Origin: an uncultured Verrucomicrobia subdivision 3 bacterium
GTDB taxonomy: Bacteria > Verrucomicrobiota > Verrucomicrobiia > Limisphaerales > UBA11358
Length of the DNA stretch: 42,976 nt
Assembly: GCA_903944085.1 (NCBI GenBank)
Contig: CAJAQO010000049.1
Span: forward strand, 1-42,976
Reading direction: 5' to 3'
This document shows, piece after piece, positions 25,651-34,164 of this stretch. Within the stretch, counting starts at the first letter, position 1. The number at the start of each line of letters is the position of its first letter. The translations under genes and the position numbers were made by a program. The notes below the pieces were generated by a model, which saw only the letters and a program-made list of their open reading frames with translations, had not been told where the DNA came from and searched no databases.

Positions 25651-26385
25651 TCAAAACCGTCGTGCGCTTTTGCCCGTAAAGGCGAGGGATTCAAACACCA
25701 GCGGCTCGTTGGGGAACAGGGCGTTGGCGTAGCCAATGCCAGCTCGCGCGCCGAGCAACCGTGCGCGCGTGAGCTGCAATTCGACGTAGTTGCGGGTGGA
25801 TGTTTGCGACGCATGGGCCTGCATCGCCGCCGTCCAGGTCGCAACGGTATTTGGATTGGAAATATCAATCAGGATGGGCGTGATGTCGCGTGGTTCGGCT
25901 TCGGGTGTCACTGCGTAAAAAAACAACTGCTCAATCGCGTGCGGTTTTTGACGGCGCAATTCTTTCAAGCCGCCGAAGCGCGCCAGCCGGGCGGCGTCGC
26001 GGACCAGTTTGCCAAGCCGCGAGTGATCGGGATGCTGGTTTTCGACAACGCTTGGCGCCAGCACGGCACCGGGACGAATGCGCCGGAAAATTTCCGCCAG
26101 CTTGATTGCGTGCGCCGCGCGAATTTCCAAATGCGCATCGCCGTCGAGTTCCACGAATTCAATCGTCGCACCGAGCAGTTCGGCGGCCGTTTTTGCCTCG
26201 GCGGTGCGCTGTTTGGGCGTGCCGTGCGTGCCCGCCTCGCCGCGTGAACAAATGACGAAATGCGCCTTGCGCCCGTTGCTGGTCTCGCGCGCGATGACGC
26301 CGCCGCAGCCGAATTCGATATCGTCGGGATGCGCGCCGAAAGCCAGCAGCGGTGCGAGTTCAGGAAAGTTCGGTGTAGGCTTCAT
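25651..26385 (-). CDS. bshB1: BshB1-type PIG-L deacetylase
   Basis: A 244-residue zinc-dependent deacetylase that would remove the acetyl group from GlcNAc-malate, the second step of bacillithiol synthesis. The zinc motif AHPDDIEFGCGG and the second site NQHPDH are intact, with the typical RGEAGTHGTP and ARRAGI-like (GARAGIGYANAL) blocks. The ATG at 26385 gives MKPTPNFPELAPLLAFGAHPDD; this start overlaps the BshC-like gene by 26 bp. No clear Shine-Dalgarno is visible, so translation coupling is likely. Confidence 0.93.
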   Translation of the reverse strand: MKPTPNFPELAPLLAFGAHPDDIEFGCGGVIARETSNGRKAHFVICSRGEAGTHGTPKQRTAEAKTAAELLGATIEFVELDGDAHLEIRAAHAIKLAEIFRRIRPGAVLAPSVVENQHPDHSRLGKLVRDAARLARFGGLKELRRQKPHAIEQLFFYAVTPEAEPRDITPILIDISNPNTVATWTAAMQAHASQTSTRNYVELQLTRARLLGARAGIGYANALFPNEPLVFESLAFTGKSARRF

Positions 26386-27133
26386 CGGATCGGTCAATGG
26401 CGTCGCGGGTGATGAACGTGATTTCAGGGGTTTGTTCGGTGCGAAGATAATCTTTCTCGCCCGCACCGGCAATGTAATGTGTGCAATGCAACACGGATTG
26501 CATCCACCGCAGCCGCGAATCCCGCGTCGGGCTGATTTGCTCCTTGGCGAACGGCACCAGCGGCAGCGTCACAAACGAATCGCCGCCTTCATGCAATTTC
26601 AAAGCCCCGTCAATGAAGCGGGCGCGGACGATTTCGCCGGCGTGCGGCACATCCGCAAAAAATTCTGAAATCTCGCAGGCTGCGCGGCGAAAATCCGGAT
26701 CGCTCGAGCGGGCCACGCGGATGCCGTCGAGCAAACCCATCCGGCGATACATCGCCAGGCAAAAATCGGCGACGTTGGTGGCGGCAACATTTTTGAAAAC
26801 TTCGATGGCTGGATGGTCAAGATAGTTTGGCAATTGCAAAACGGTTTTGGCCGGCCAGTCGGCGGCGATTTTTTTGAGATGCAGCGGCGTGAACTTGCGC
26901 TGGATTTTATTGGCAAACGCGAAGTTGAGCTGCGCCGGCTCGTTTGTCGTGCGATGGCGCAGAATGGTTCTTGTTTCGCGCGGATCGTGATCGCTGTCGT
27001 GAAAAAAGAAAACGATTTCGCCGCCGATTTCTTTTTGCAGCCGCCGCGCCGTCTGGATTTTTGCAAACAGAAAGCGCTTCGGGAAAAATCCGCATGGCTG
27101 CTGGCCGAAACAGATGACAGGCGCGTTGCTCAT
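26360..27133 (-). CDS. Half-length BshC-like protein
   Basis: A 257-residue protein in the bshC position. Its N-terminus resembles the cysteine-adding enzyme BshC: GQQPCGFFPKRFLFAKIQTA, then KEIGGEIVFFFHDSDHDPRET, like the BshC pattern QQPGL...K...A..L..E.....VFW...DHD..E. Usual BshC is about 540 residues with a C-terminal coiled coil; here the protein ends after about 257. It may be a compact enzyme for the last step of bacillithiol synthesis, or a related protein of different use. The ATG at 27133 overlaps the symporter stop by 4 bp. The call rests on motif likeness and context. Confidence 0.6.
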   Translation of the reverse strand: MSNAPVICFGQQPCGFFPKRFLFAKIQTARRLQKEIGGEIVFFFHDSDHDPRETRTILRHRTTNEPAQLNFAFANKIQRKFTPLHLKKIAADWPAKTVLQLPNYLDHPAIEVFKNVAATNVADFCLAMYRRMGLLDGIRVARSSDPDFRRAACEISEFFADVPHAGEIVRARFIDGALKLHEGGDSFVTLPLVPFAKEQISPTRDSRLRWMQSVLHCTHYIAGAGEKDYLRTEQTPEITFITRDAIDRSDEAYTELS

Positions 27134-28857
27134 GTGGCGGTGATGCGGGTGGTTTTGCCGGGCAGCATGGTTTGAAGCATCAGGCTTAACACCACGCACG
27201 CGGCGCAGCCGATGAGGTTATACCAGAGGTAGGAAATATCGAGCGCCGGGAAGCGATGGCGCAAAAGATAAAGCGCGAAGATCAATGCTTGCGCCGTGAT
27301 CGCCGCCCAGAACACCGCCGTGCCACCGACGTGTTTCAGAAAAAATGCCACCAAGAAAATTCCCAGCACGACGCCGTAGAAAATTGAGCCGATGATGTTG
27401 ATGGCTTCGATCAGATTTTCGGCGAAGCCCGCGAAGAGCGCGAACGCAATGGCCACAAATCCCCAGAACGCGGTGAACCATTTGGCGGCGCGGACATTGC
27501 GCGCCTCGTCGTGCGCGGCGAGCGGACGAAAATGCCGCCAGAGATCAATCGTCGTCGTGGTGCCGAGCGCGTTAAGCTCGCCGGATTTCGAGCCAAGCGC
27601 GGCGGCGATCATCACGGCAATCAGCAGGCCGATGATGCCGTGTGGCAACTGGTCGAGGATGAAGCCGATGAAAACGTAGTCGGAATCTTTGGTTTTGGCG
27701 AGCGGATCGGCGGCAGTGAGTGCCGTTCTGGCTTCATCGCGCACAGCCTCCGTTGCGGCCTCGGCTTCCAGCATGGCGGCGCGAGCAGCCGGTTCGTTTA
27801 CCGCGTTGGCGTGTTTTCGGGCCTCGAGCCAGTCGCGGATTTTTTCCTGCTTCACCGCGTGCAGCGCGGCGTTCTTTGCTTCCAAAGCGTGAAAAGTTGC
27901 GGCGTTTGAGCCGGTCGCGTGTTGTTGCCACTCGACGCGATTGTAAAAAACCGGCGCGGGTTGAAATTGATAAAACACAAACAGCAGTGCGCCGAGCAGC
28001 AGGATGGAAAACTGCATGGGAATTTTCAGCAGCGCATTGAACATCAAGCCGAGCCGACCTTCACGCAACGCCGCGCCGCCGATGTAGCGCTGCACTTGCG
28101 ACTGATCGGTGCCGAAATAGGAGAGCGACAAGAACAGGCCGCCAAAAAGTCCGGTCCAGAGCGTGTATCTCCGGTCGGGATTCAGCGAAAAATCAACGGC
28201 CTGAAGTTTGCCCATCGCGCCCGCGATGTGCGCCGCGCCGCTGAAGCCGAGGCCGGCCGGAAGCCGCGCGAGCAGAATCAAAAATGCCGTGATCATGCCG
28301 CCGAAGATGATGCCCATCTGCCATTTTTGCGTGAGACTCACGGCTTCGCTGCCGCCGGTGACGGTGTAAATAATCACCAGCAGGCCCGTGCCAATAATCG
28401 TCAAATCCAGCCGCCAGCCAAGCACGGTGGCCAGAATAATTGCCGGCGCGTAAATCGTGACACCCGCAGCAAGGCCGCGTTGCAACAGGAAAAGCCCCGC
28501 GCCGAGCAGGCGCGTTTTGGCGTCGAAGCGCTGGCCGAGAAATTCGTAGGCGGTGTAAACGCCGAGCTTTCGATAGATTGGCAGAAAAACCGCGCACACG
28601 ATGATGAGCGCGAGCGGCAGGCCGAAATAATTTTGCACAAAACCGATGCCGCTTTCAAAACCTTGTCCAGGAATTGAAAGAAACGTGATCGCGCTCGCCT
28701 GCGTGGCCATCACCGAAATGCCGATGGTGCCCCAACGCGTCGTCTGGCTGCCCTTGAGGTAAGTGTCGAGATGGTTGGTGTGGCGCGTGTGCCAGGCACC
28801 GTAAGCGGCGATGCCGATCATTGTTACCAGCAGCACAATCCAGTCGAATGCGTTCAT
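27130..28857 (-). CDS. Sodium:solute symporter family transporter
   Basis: A 575-residue membrane protein of the SSS family with about 13 hydrophobic segments. Family features include QASAITFLSIPGQGF in TM2, YEFLGQRFDAKTRLLGAG and YTVTGGSEAV in TM5, and SLSYFGTDQSQVQRYIGG. Between TM8 and TM9 is a hydrophilic insert of about 85 residues (ALEAKNAALHAVKQEKIRDW...) with coiled-coil character. The substrate is unknown. It is coupled by 4-bp overlaps to the 51-residue membrane protein upstream and the BshC-like gene downstream, so a product or precursor of this operon may be the cargo (inference). Confidence 0.9.
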   Translation of the reverse strand: MNAFDWIVLLVTMIGIAAYGAWHTRHTNHLDTYLKGSQTTRWGTIGISVMATQASAITFLSIPGQGFESGIGFVQNYFGLPLALIIVCAVFLPIYRKLGVYTAYEFLGQRFDAKTRLLGAGLFLLQRGLAAGVTIYAPAIILATVLGWRLDLTIIGTGLLVIIYTVTGGSEAVSLTQKWQMGIIFGGMITAFLILLARLPAGLGFSGAAHIAGAMGKLQAVDFSLNPDRRYTLWTGLFGGLFLSLSYFGTDQSQVQRYIGGAALREGRLGLMFNALLKIPMQFSILLLGALLFVFYQFQPAPVFYNRVEWQQHATGSNAATFHALEAKNAALHAVKQEKIRDWLEARKHANAVNEPAARAAMLEAEAATEAVRDEARTALTAADPLAKTKDSDYVFIGFILDQLPHGIIGLLIAVMIAAALGSKSGELNALGTTTTIDLWRHFRPLAAHDEARNVRAAKWFTAFWGFVAIAFALFAGFAENLIEAINIIGSIFYGVVLGIFLVAFFLKHVGGTAVFWAAITAQALIFALYLLRHRFPALDISYLWYNLIGCAACVVLSLMLQTMLPGKTTRITAT

Positions 28858-29009
28858 GCGAACCAGCGCGAGAAAAGTGTGAGCAGCGCCACGACTAGCA
28901 CGAAAAAAGCGAACACAAAAACGTAAATCCTCCGCCAGGTGCGGAAGCCCGGCACGCCGGTCTCTTCAGTTTCACGCGCGGATTGTTCCGTAGCGTCAGG
29001 TTTGTTCAT
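28854..29009 (-). CDS. 51-residue single-span membrane protein
   Basis: A small protein starting MNKPDATEQSARETEETGVPGFRTW in its hydrophilic N-half, then one transmembrane segment (IYVFVFAFFVLVVALLTLFSRWF). Both ends overlap neighbours by 4 bp (ATGA with the PIG-L stop, TGA with the symporter start), which supports it being a real, translated gene. Longer upstream frames only reach into the PIG-L coding region and are not needed. It is likely an accessory subunit of the symporter; no family is recognised. Confidence 0.75.
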   Translation of the reverse strand: MNKPDATEQSARETEETGVPGFRTWRRIYVFVFAFFVLVVALLTLFSRWFA

Positions 29010-31501
29010 TTGCCGAGAGAAATCAAATTGGCAAACAGACGGTAAGCGCCCGGCACGCCGGCGGGCAGTTCGCGGAAAAACACGAGCCCGGTATAAACGA
29101 TGTTGCCTTTGCCGTAAGGCGCGACGAGCAGGCCACCGTTGAGCGGCGCTTCGCCGGGATCGCTGCACGCCAGAATCGGCGTGAAATGTTCGTCCCACTG
29201 GTTCGGAAAATAAATGCCGCGTTCCTGAATCCAGCCGTCAAAATCCGCGTTGTTGATTTTGTTCGGCGTATTCAGCACCGGATGTTCCGGCGTGAGAAAT
29301 GTCACTGACGCGGTTTCGTCGGTGACGCGGTCATTGGACAAGCGCAGGCTGTAAGGCGCAAATTCGTCCGGTTTGAAATCGTTGCTGGGCCGGTTGTATT
29401 GCTCGATGAGATTGCCGCCGGCGGCGACGAATGCAACCAGTGCCGGCATGTGCGAATCAAGGTCCGTGCGGACGTTGAACGCGCGCACGCCGATCACCAC
29501 AGCGTCAAGATCTTTCAGCCGGTTAGTCGTGAGATCGTCGCCGCTAAGCAGCGTGACGTCATAACCCATTTCCCGGATGGCATCGGCCACGGTGTCGCCC
29601 GCGCCGGAAATGTAGCCGACTTTTTTGCCGCGAATCGCGAGGTCCAGGCTGACAGCTTTCATGCGCGCGGGTGGTTGCAGCAGTTGCATCGGGATGTGCG
29701 GATAGCTGATTTCGATGCGCTGATTGTCGTAGATTTTCCCGCCAATGCTGGCGCGGGCGGTGAAACTCGCCGTGGTCGCTTGCGCGGGGGCGACAACTTT
29801 AAAGGAAAATTTTTCGCGCTGGCCGGCGGACGCGAGTGAAAACGGCTGTTTCTCCGGCGTGACTTTCCAGCCGGCCGGTGCAGCCAGCAAAAGTTCGCCT
29901 TGCGAATTCGCGCGGGCGGCGGTGATTTCGACGTTCACTTCCTGAACCGAACCGGGTGCGAATAATTTCACCGCCGGGTCGCAGCGCAGCGAAACTGGCG
30001 GAATGACTTTCAGCGCGCGGCGCGCTTCAAATTTCCCGGATTCGGTGCCGGCTTGGACCGGCTCCACTTGAATCGGCAAAAGCTGTCCGCCCAAGCCGCC
30101 GATTTGAAATACGTTCATGATCGAAAGCGCCGGCGGATTTTCCGCGCGGCCAATCAGTCTCGCCTCGTCCACGCGAAACATTCCTATGGTCGGTTCTTCA
30201 CGCAGCCAATACGGTTCGGTCAAAGGCGTGTTGGAAGAAACGGTAAAAGTTACTTCCCGACTCAAGCTCTCGCCCGGTCTTAAAAACATTCCGGGTGCCG
30301 AACTGTGCGGCTGGCCGGCCCAAAACACGGGCACCTTTGCTTGCACGCGCGCTGTGCTGTGCAATTGAATTTCCTCGCCGGCAACCACCTCTGCTTGCGG
30401 GGTCGTCATCACGATGGAAAGGCCAAGGCAGTCCTGCAAAATCTGATCGAGCTGCCGGCGCTTGACTTCCAGCAGCGGGTCGTCCGGCAATGATTTCAGA
30501 CTTTTTCGCACCGCGAGCAGCGCGCCCACGCTGGCGGAAGGATTTTGCGGATCAAATTTGGCGATGATTTCATCCGCTTGCTTGCCGATGTCCGCGCCGC
30601 TGGGAATGCGCGACCAAGTCGTGTCCACGCCGTCCATGATGTCGTTGGTCGCCGGCGCGCCGTCGAGCACGAGAAAATTCGCCGTGCGTGCGCCGCCGCC
30701 GATGCCGTTGAAATTGCCAAAGCCCTGGCTCTTGTGCATTGCCCGGCTGCGGGAGGCAATTTCGCCGAAGGCCATTTCCAAGACCGGATCGTTGCCGCTG
30801 ATTTCGACGTGCGGGCCGGCGGGAGAATTTCCACCGCCACCGCGTCCGCCGAAGCGCTGATTTTGGAGCAGGCGCTTGGGTCGCCACGGTTTCAAATAAT
30901 CAAGTTGATCGGGAAACGCTTTTGGATCGCCGGCGAGTTTGAAGGCTTCGCCGGCGAGCACGGCGGACGCCACATGATGACCATGTTGGCCCGGCGTTTG
31001 GTTGGTGGAAAAACCGGCGATCACCACGTCCGGCTGGAACGTGCGGATGACGCGCACCACATCCGCGAGCACTTGCTGTTTGTCCCAAATGCGCAGCGTT
31101 TCGCGATAATCTTTGGAGTAGCCAAAATCCATCGCGCGGGTGAAAAACTGTTCGCCGCCGTCGAGCCGGCGGGCGGCGAGCAATTCCTGCGTGCGGATGA
31201 CGCCAAGTTCCTCGCCAAACTCCGCGCCGAGCACGTTTTGGCCGCCGTCGCCGCGCGTGATTGAGAGATACGCCGTGCGGTAATGCCTCCCGCGCGCGAG
31301 GAACGTGATGAGTTGCGTGTCCTCGTCATCGGGATGCGCGGCGATGTAAAGCACCGTGCCCACCTCGCGGAAATTTTTCAACTCCTGAAGAATGGCCGCC
31401 GAGTTGGTTGGCAGCTCCGCGCCGGCGGCCACGCTGACACACGCCAGCGCGGCCAGACCCGCACATTGGCGAACCATTTGGAGCAACAACCCGGCTTTCA
31501 C
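29006..31501 (-). CDS. Secreted PIG-L family deacetylase, large multidomain
   Basis: An 831-residue exported protein. The start is GTG at 31501, overlapping the previous stop (GTGA), and gives the signal peptide KAGLLLQMVRQCAGLAALACVSVAAGA. The PIG-L domain (about 35-300) has AAHPDDEDTQ and GQHGHH zinc-ligand motifs. The middle (about 380-620) is beta-rich, like bacterial NEW3/Ig-type modules. The C-terminal 200 residues (KVGYISGAGDTVADAIREMGYDVTLL...LVAPYGKGNIVYTG) resemble a class I amidotransferase-like fold without an obvious catalytic triad. It would deacetylate an N-acetyl sugar compound outside the cytoplasm. The operon also encodes the cytosolic deacetylase BshB. Confidence 0.85.
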   Translation of the reverse strand: MKAGLLLQMVRQCAGLAALACVSVAAGAELPTNSAAILQELKNFREVGTVLYIAAHPDDEDTQLITFLARGRHYRTAYLSITRGDGGQNVLGAEFGEELGVIRTQELLAARRLDGGEQFFTRAMDFGYSKDYRETLRIWDKQQVLADVVRVIRTFQPDVVIAGFSTNQTPGQHGHHVASAVLAGEAFKLAGDPKAFPDQLDYLKPWRPKRLLQNQRFGGRGGGGNSPAGPHVEISGNDPVLEMAFGEIASRSRAMHKSQGFGNFNGIGGGARTANFLVLDGAPATNDIMDGVDTTWSRIPSGADIGKQADEIIAKFDPQNPSASVGALLAVRKSLKSLPDDPLLEVKRRQLDQILQDCLGLSIVMTTPQAEVVAGEEIQLHSTARVQAKVPVFWAGQPHSSAPGMFLRPGESLSREVTFTVSSNTPLTEPYWLREEPTIGMFRVDEARLIGRAENPPALSIMNVFQIGGLGGQLLPIQVEPVQAGTESGKFEARRALKVIPPVSLRCDPAVKLFAPGSVQEVNVEITAARANSQGELLLAAPAGWKVTPEKQPFSLASAGQREKFSFKVVAPAQATTASFTARASIGGKIYDNQRIEISYPHIPMQLLQPPARMKAVSLDLAIRGKKVGYISGAGDTVADAIREMGYDVTLLSGDDLTTNRLKDLDAVVIGVRAFNVRTDLDSHMPALVAFVAAGGNLIEQYNRPSNDFKPDEFAPYSLRLSNDRVTDETASVTFLTPEHPVLNTPNKINNADFDGWIQERGIYFPNQWDEHFTPILACSDPGEAPLNGGLLVAPYGKGNIVYTGLVFFRELPAGVPGAYRLFANLISLGK

Positions 31502-32355
31502 TTCAACGTGGATAGCAGATCGTTGTTCAATTTCACGTAAGCCGCATCTTTCGCTTGCGTCGCCAACTCGAGCGAACGGTTGGCGGCGGCGATGGCTCCG
31601 TCTTTGTCGCCGAGCTTGGCATGAATTTTCGCCTTCAGATGCACGACGTAATAAGCCTCGCGCTCGGCGATGGCGGCGTCCACCCATTTGCTCGCTTTCT
31701 GCAAGTCCTGCCCGTGATCGAAGTAAAACATCGCGGCTTGGAAATACGGTTTCTGCTTGGCGTCCGACGCCATGACCGCCTCGATTTGCGGCACCAGCTT
31801 GCTGGTCAGCTCGATGTCAATTTTGATCGGCACCACCGTTTTGTCCCACACGAGATTCAGCAAAGCCGACTCGTCGCGGATGTAATTGAACTCGATGGTG
31901 AACGTCTCGATCGTCGTATTCGACAACTCAACCGGCTTGGTTTTGAAACGCACCACGTCCTCTTGCTCGTCGTATTGCGTGCCGGATTTGCCGACGCCCT
32001 TGTTGAGAATGATCGTCCACTCGTTTTCGCCGGGAATCGTGTAAAGCGCGTAGCTGCCGGCAGCCACGTCCGTGCCGTTCAGCTTCACCGCCGTGCTGAA
32101 CGTGATTTTGGTGGCGGCGTTTGCGCCGGTGCGCCAGACGGCACCGAAGGGAACGACGTTGCCGAAAATCTCGCGATCCTTTTTGCTCGGACGGGAGTAA
32201 ACGATTTCAATGTCCGTCACGCCGACGCGCTGTTTGAGCGTGCAAGCCGGGCTGGGCGCGGGGAATTCCACCTTGGGCGTCTGCGCGGCCAAACTCGATG
32301 CCAGCATCAAGCCACCCGCCAGCCCCAGGAAGGCCCGCCGCAAATTTGTTTTCAT
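31498..32355 (-). CDS. Secreted DUF2911 protein with C-terminal helical repeats
   Basis: A 285-residue exported protein with signal peptide MKTNLRRAFLGLAGGLMLA (to about residue 24). The DUF2911 domain (about 30-170) shows VYSRPSKKDREIFG, VPFGAVWRTGANAAT and AGSYALYTIPGE. The last 100 residues look like two TPR-like helical hairpins (AAMFYFDHGQDLQKASKWVDAAI...DGAIAAANRSLELA). The domain has no assigned activity. It is paired with another DUF2911 gene 18 bp upstream and overlaps the PIG-L gene by 4 bp. Confidence 0.88.
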   Translation of the reverse strand: MKTNLRRAFLGLAGGLMLASSLAAQTPKVEFPAPSPACTLKQRVGVTDIEIVYSRPSKKDREIFGNVVPFGAVWRTGANAATKITFSTAVKLNGTDVAAGSYALYTIPGENEWTIILNKGVGKSGTQYDEQEDVVRFKTKPVELSNTTIETFTIEFNYIRDESALLNLVWDKTVVPIKIDIELTSKLVPQIEAVMASDAKQKPYFQAAMFYFDHGQDLQKASKWVDAAIAEREAYYVVHLKAKIHAKLGDKDGAIAAANRSLELATQAKDAAYVKLNNDLLSTLK

Positions 32356-32373
32356 GATTTGAACGTGCTGAAA

Positions 32374-32931
32374 TTACTTCTGCACGGTGAACGCGGCCGA
32401 ATATTGCGTGTCTTCCCACATCAGCTTGACCAGGCCGCCGCCGGCGGGATTCTTGGCCACGGCGATCGCAAACTGATCCGCCGTTTTATCCAGGGCTTCC
32501 TTCTTCAAATCCACCCGCGCGAGATCCTGCTTCTCGTCATAGGAGCCGGGACCGACGCCCCATTGGCCGACCTGCTTGTTGATGATCAATTTGGCCGTGC
32601 CGTCTTCCGCCGGCAACGTCCAGAGCGTGTAAGCACCTGCGGGAACCGTGGTGTCGCCGAACACTATGGGCTTTTGTGCGATGAGCAACGTGGCTTCATC
32701 CGCGCCGGTGCGCCAGACTTTGCCAAAGGGCACCAGGCCGCCCCAGATTTTGCGCATTTCGCCGGTTTTGGGATCTTTGGTGTAAGGCCGGCCGTAAACA
32801 ATCGTGACGCGGGTGCCGTCAATGACCGCACCGGTCGTTTCGTGCGGGCTGACGCGTTGACGTTGGGCCATCAGCGACAGGGTGCTGGCGGCGATGGCGG
32901 CGATGGTGAGGTAGGCTTTTAGATTTTTCAT
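32374..32931 (-). CDS. Secreted DUF2911 protein
   Basis: A 185-residue exported protein, probably the first gene of the operon that leads to bshA. The ATG at 32931 gives MKNLKAYLTIAAIAASTLSLMAQ as signal peptide; an in-frame ATG at 32958 would only add MMARPNRKY. DUF2911 motifs VYGRPYTKDPKTGEMR, LVPFGKVWRTGADEAT and AGAYTLWTLPAE are present. Compared with its neighbour it lacks the helical C-terminal part. Function is unknown. Confidence 0.88.
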   Translation of the reverse strand: MKNLKAYLTIAAIAASTLSLMAQRQRVSPHETTGAVIDGTRVTIVYGRPYTKDPKTGEMRKIWGGLVPFGKVWRTGADEATLLIAQKPIVFGDTTVPAGAYTLWTLPAEDGTAKLIINKQVGQWGVGPGSYDEKQDLARVDLKKEALDKTADQFAIAVAKNPAGGGLVKLMWEDTQYSAAFTVQK

Positions 32932-33064
32932 ATATTTGCGGTTGGGTCTTGCCATCATCCATCAGGCGATGAGGTTTGTCTAGCCGGACGTTTTGATTTT
33001 GGCCAAAGTTACCGCGGCCTCGGAGATTTGAGCGCCGGTTGAAATTACCGGGGTTCAGATTGCT

Positions 33065-33086
33065 TAGGGCCTGTTAACACGCCCTA
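33065..33086. repeat. 22-bp near-palindrome with central GTTAAC
   Basis: TAGGGC-CTGTTAACAC-GCCCTA; 20 of 22 positions are self-complementary. It stands upstream of the DUF2911/bsh operon and just at the end of a small minus-strand ORF remnant. It could be an operator or the end of a decayed insertion element. Confidence 0.55.
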
Positions 33087-33209
33087 GAACACTGCCGGAA
33101 ATTCCGCGGCGTCATCGGGCACCCATTTCATTGTCGGACGCGGCTGAACAGGCTCACCAATTTTGGCGATGATTTTCTTGTTGCCGAACGGTGAATTACA
33201 AAGTATTCT
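33084..33209 (-). pseudogene. Possible transposase C-terminal remnant
   Basis: A 41-codon minus-strand frame between stops reads FGNKKIIAKIGEPVQPRPTM, then KWVPDDAAEFPAVF. The 'KPVQ.PT..WV' pattern recalls the tail of some IS4/IS1634-type transposases (recollection, not proven). There is no start codon or upstream body, and the stop falls inside the near-palindrome at 33065-33086. Apart from this, the gap 32932-33240 holds no gene I can support. Confidence 0.25.
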
Positions 33210-33240
33210 TAATTAAAGAATCCAACGAAAACATTGTTAC

Positions 33241-34077
33241 ATGAAACCCATGTCGTCATCTAATGCGGCTCGCCACGCTTTCACCCTGATCGAACTGCTG
33301 GTGGTCATCGCCATCATCGCCATCCTGGCGGCCATGCTGCTGCCGGCGCTGTCCAAAGCCAAGGCGAAGGCGATTAAGATACAAGATATGAATAATCTTC
33401 ATCAGCAAGGAATCGCGTTGGCGGTTTACGCCGTGGATTTCAAGGACAAGCAGCCGGCGGCGGCAAATAACGGCCTGGACAGCGCGAATTGGGCTTGGGA
33501 TGTCCCTTTCACTGCCGGGGAAATGATGCTCTCAACCATGGGCAAATCAAAGAAGGCTTTTTATGACCCCGGGACTTCGCCGCGTTTTACCGACCTTGAG
33601 AACTGGCAGGATGTGACCGCCGCCGAACGAAATCTTTGGGATTACGGCGATAATACTTGGCCGCCGCAGAACAGCACCGGTGGTTTCCATATCGGCGGAT
33701 ACACTTTTACCTTTGCCGGTCCCCTCAGCAAATTAGATCAAACCAACCAGAATGTAACCCTGCATGATGAACCGATCCACCATGAAGCGGCGCAGCCAGT
33801 GCTTCCGGCCGGCATCACGCCGCAATCGGTTTCGGACCGGGTGCTCGTGGCTTGTGCCACGATTTCCAACAGCTCCGGCGATCAGCAAGGACCGTCCGTC
33901 GGCACCTATAATTGGACGGAAATTGTGGGCGGGTTTTACAAAAACCATCTCAGTCCGCACATGAAAGGTCCAATTCCTGATGGCGGTTCGGTTGGCTTCA
34001 AAGATGGCCACGTCCAATGGCGCAAATTCCAAGACATGCAGGAACGCGCCTACACCGCCACCGGCTTCTGGTTTTAG
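33241..34077 (+). CDS. Type II secretion/type IV pilin-like protein, H-X9-DG type
   Basis: A 278-residue pseudopilin-like protein. The N-terminal methylation motif is A13-FTLIELLVV with Glu18 at +5, followed by the long hydrophobic helix ([20 protein letters not shown]). The -1 residue is Ala rather than the usual Gly. The C-terminus [15 protein letters not shown] matches the H-X9-DG group that is greatly expanded in Verrucomicrobia, Lentisphaerae and Planctomycetes. It would be exported and processed by a prepilin peptidase; the cargo or pilus role is unknown. A strong terminator follows, so it is a single-gene unit. Confidence 0.92.
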   Translation: MKPMSSSNAARHAFTLIELLVVIAIIAILAAMLLPALSKAKAKAIKIQDMNNLHQQGIALAVYAVDFKDKQPAAANNGLDSANWAWDVPFTAGEMMLSTMGKSKKAFYDPGTSPRFTDLENWQDVTAAERNLWDYGDNTWPPQNSTGGFHIGGYTFTFAGPLSKLDQTNQNVTLHDEPIHHEAAQPVLPAGITPQSVSDRVLVACATISNSSGDQQGPSVGTYNWTEIVGGFYKNHLSPHMKGPIPDGGSVGFKDGHVQWRKFQDMQERAYTATGFWF

Positions 34078-34094
34078 CAATATTTCAAGGTTCC

Positions 34095-34125
34095 AGCGTC
34101 CGGCCTTCGGGCTGGACGCTTTTTT
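34095..34125 (+). terminator. Rho-independent terminator after pilin-like gene
   Basis: An 11-bp stem (34095-34105 with 34110-34120, one mismatch) around a TTCG tetraloop, followed by TTTTTT. It is 17 bp past the stop at 34077. Confidence 0.92.
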
Positions 34126-34164
34126 GTTTTCCCGGTTTGTCTATTCACTGTTAATCTTGCCGCC

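Noticed and set aside
31555-32922. 455-codon plus-strand ORF opposite the DUF2911 genes
   Set aside because: It covers both DUF2911 genes on the wrong strand; those have signal peptides and family motifs.
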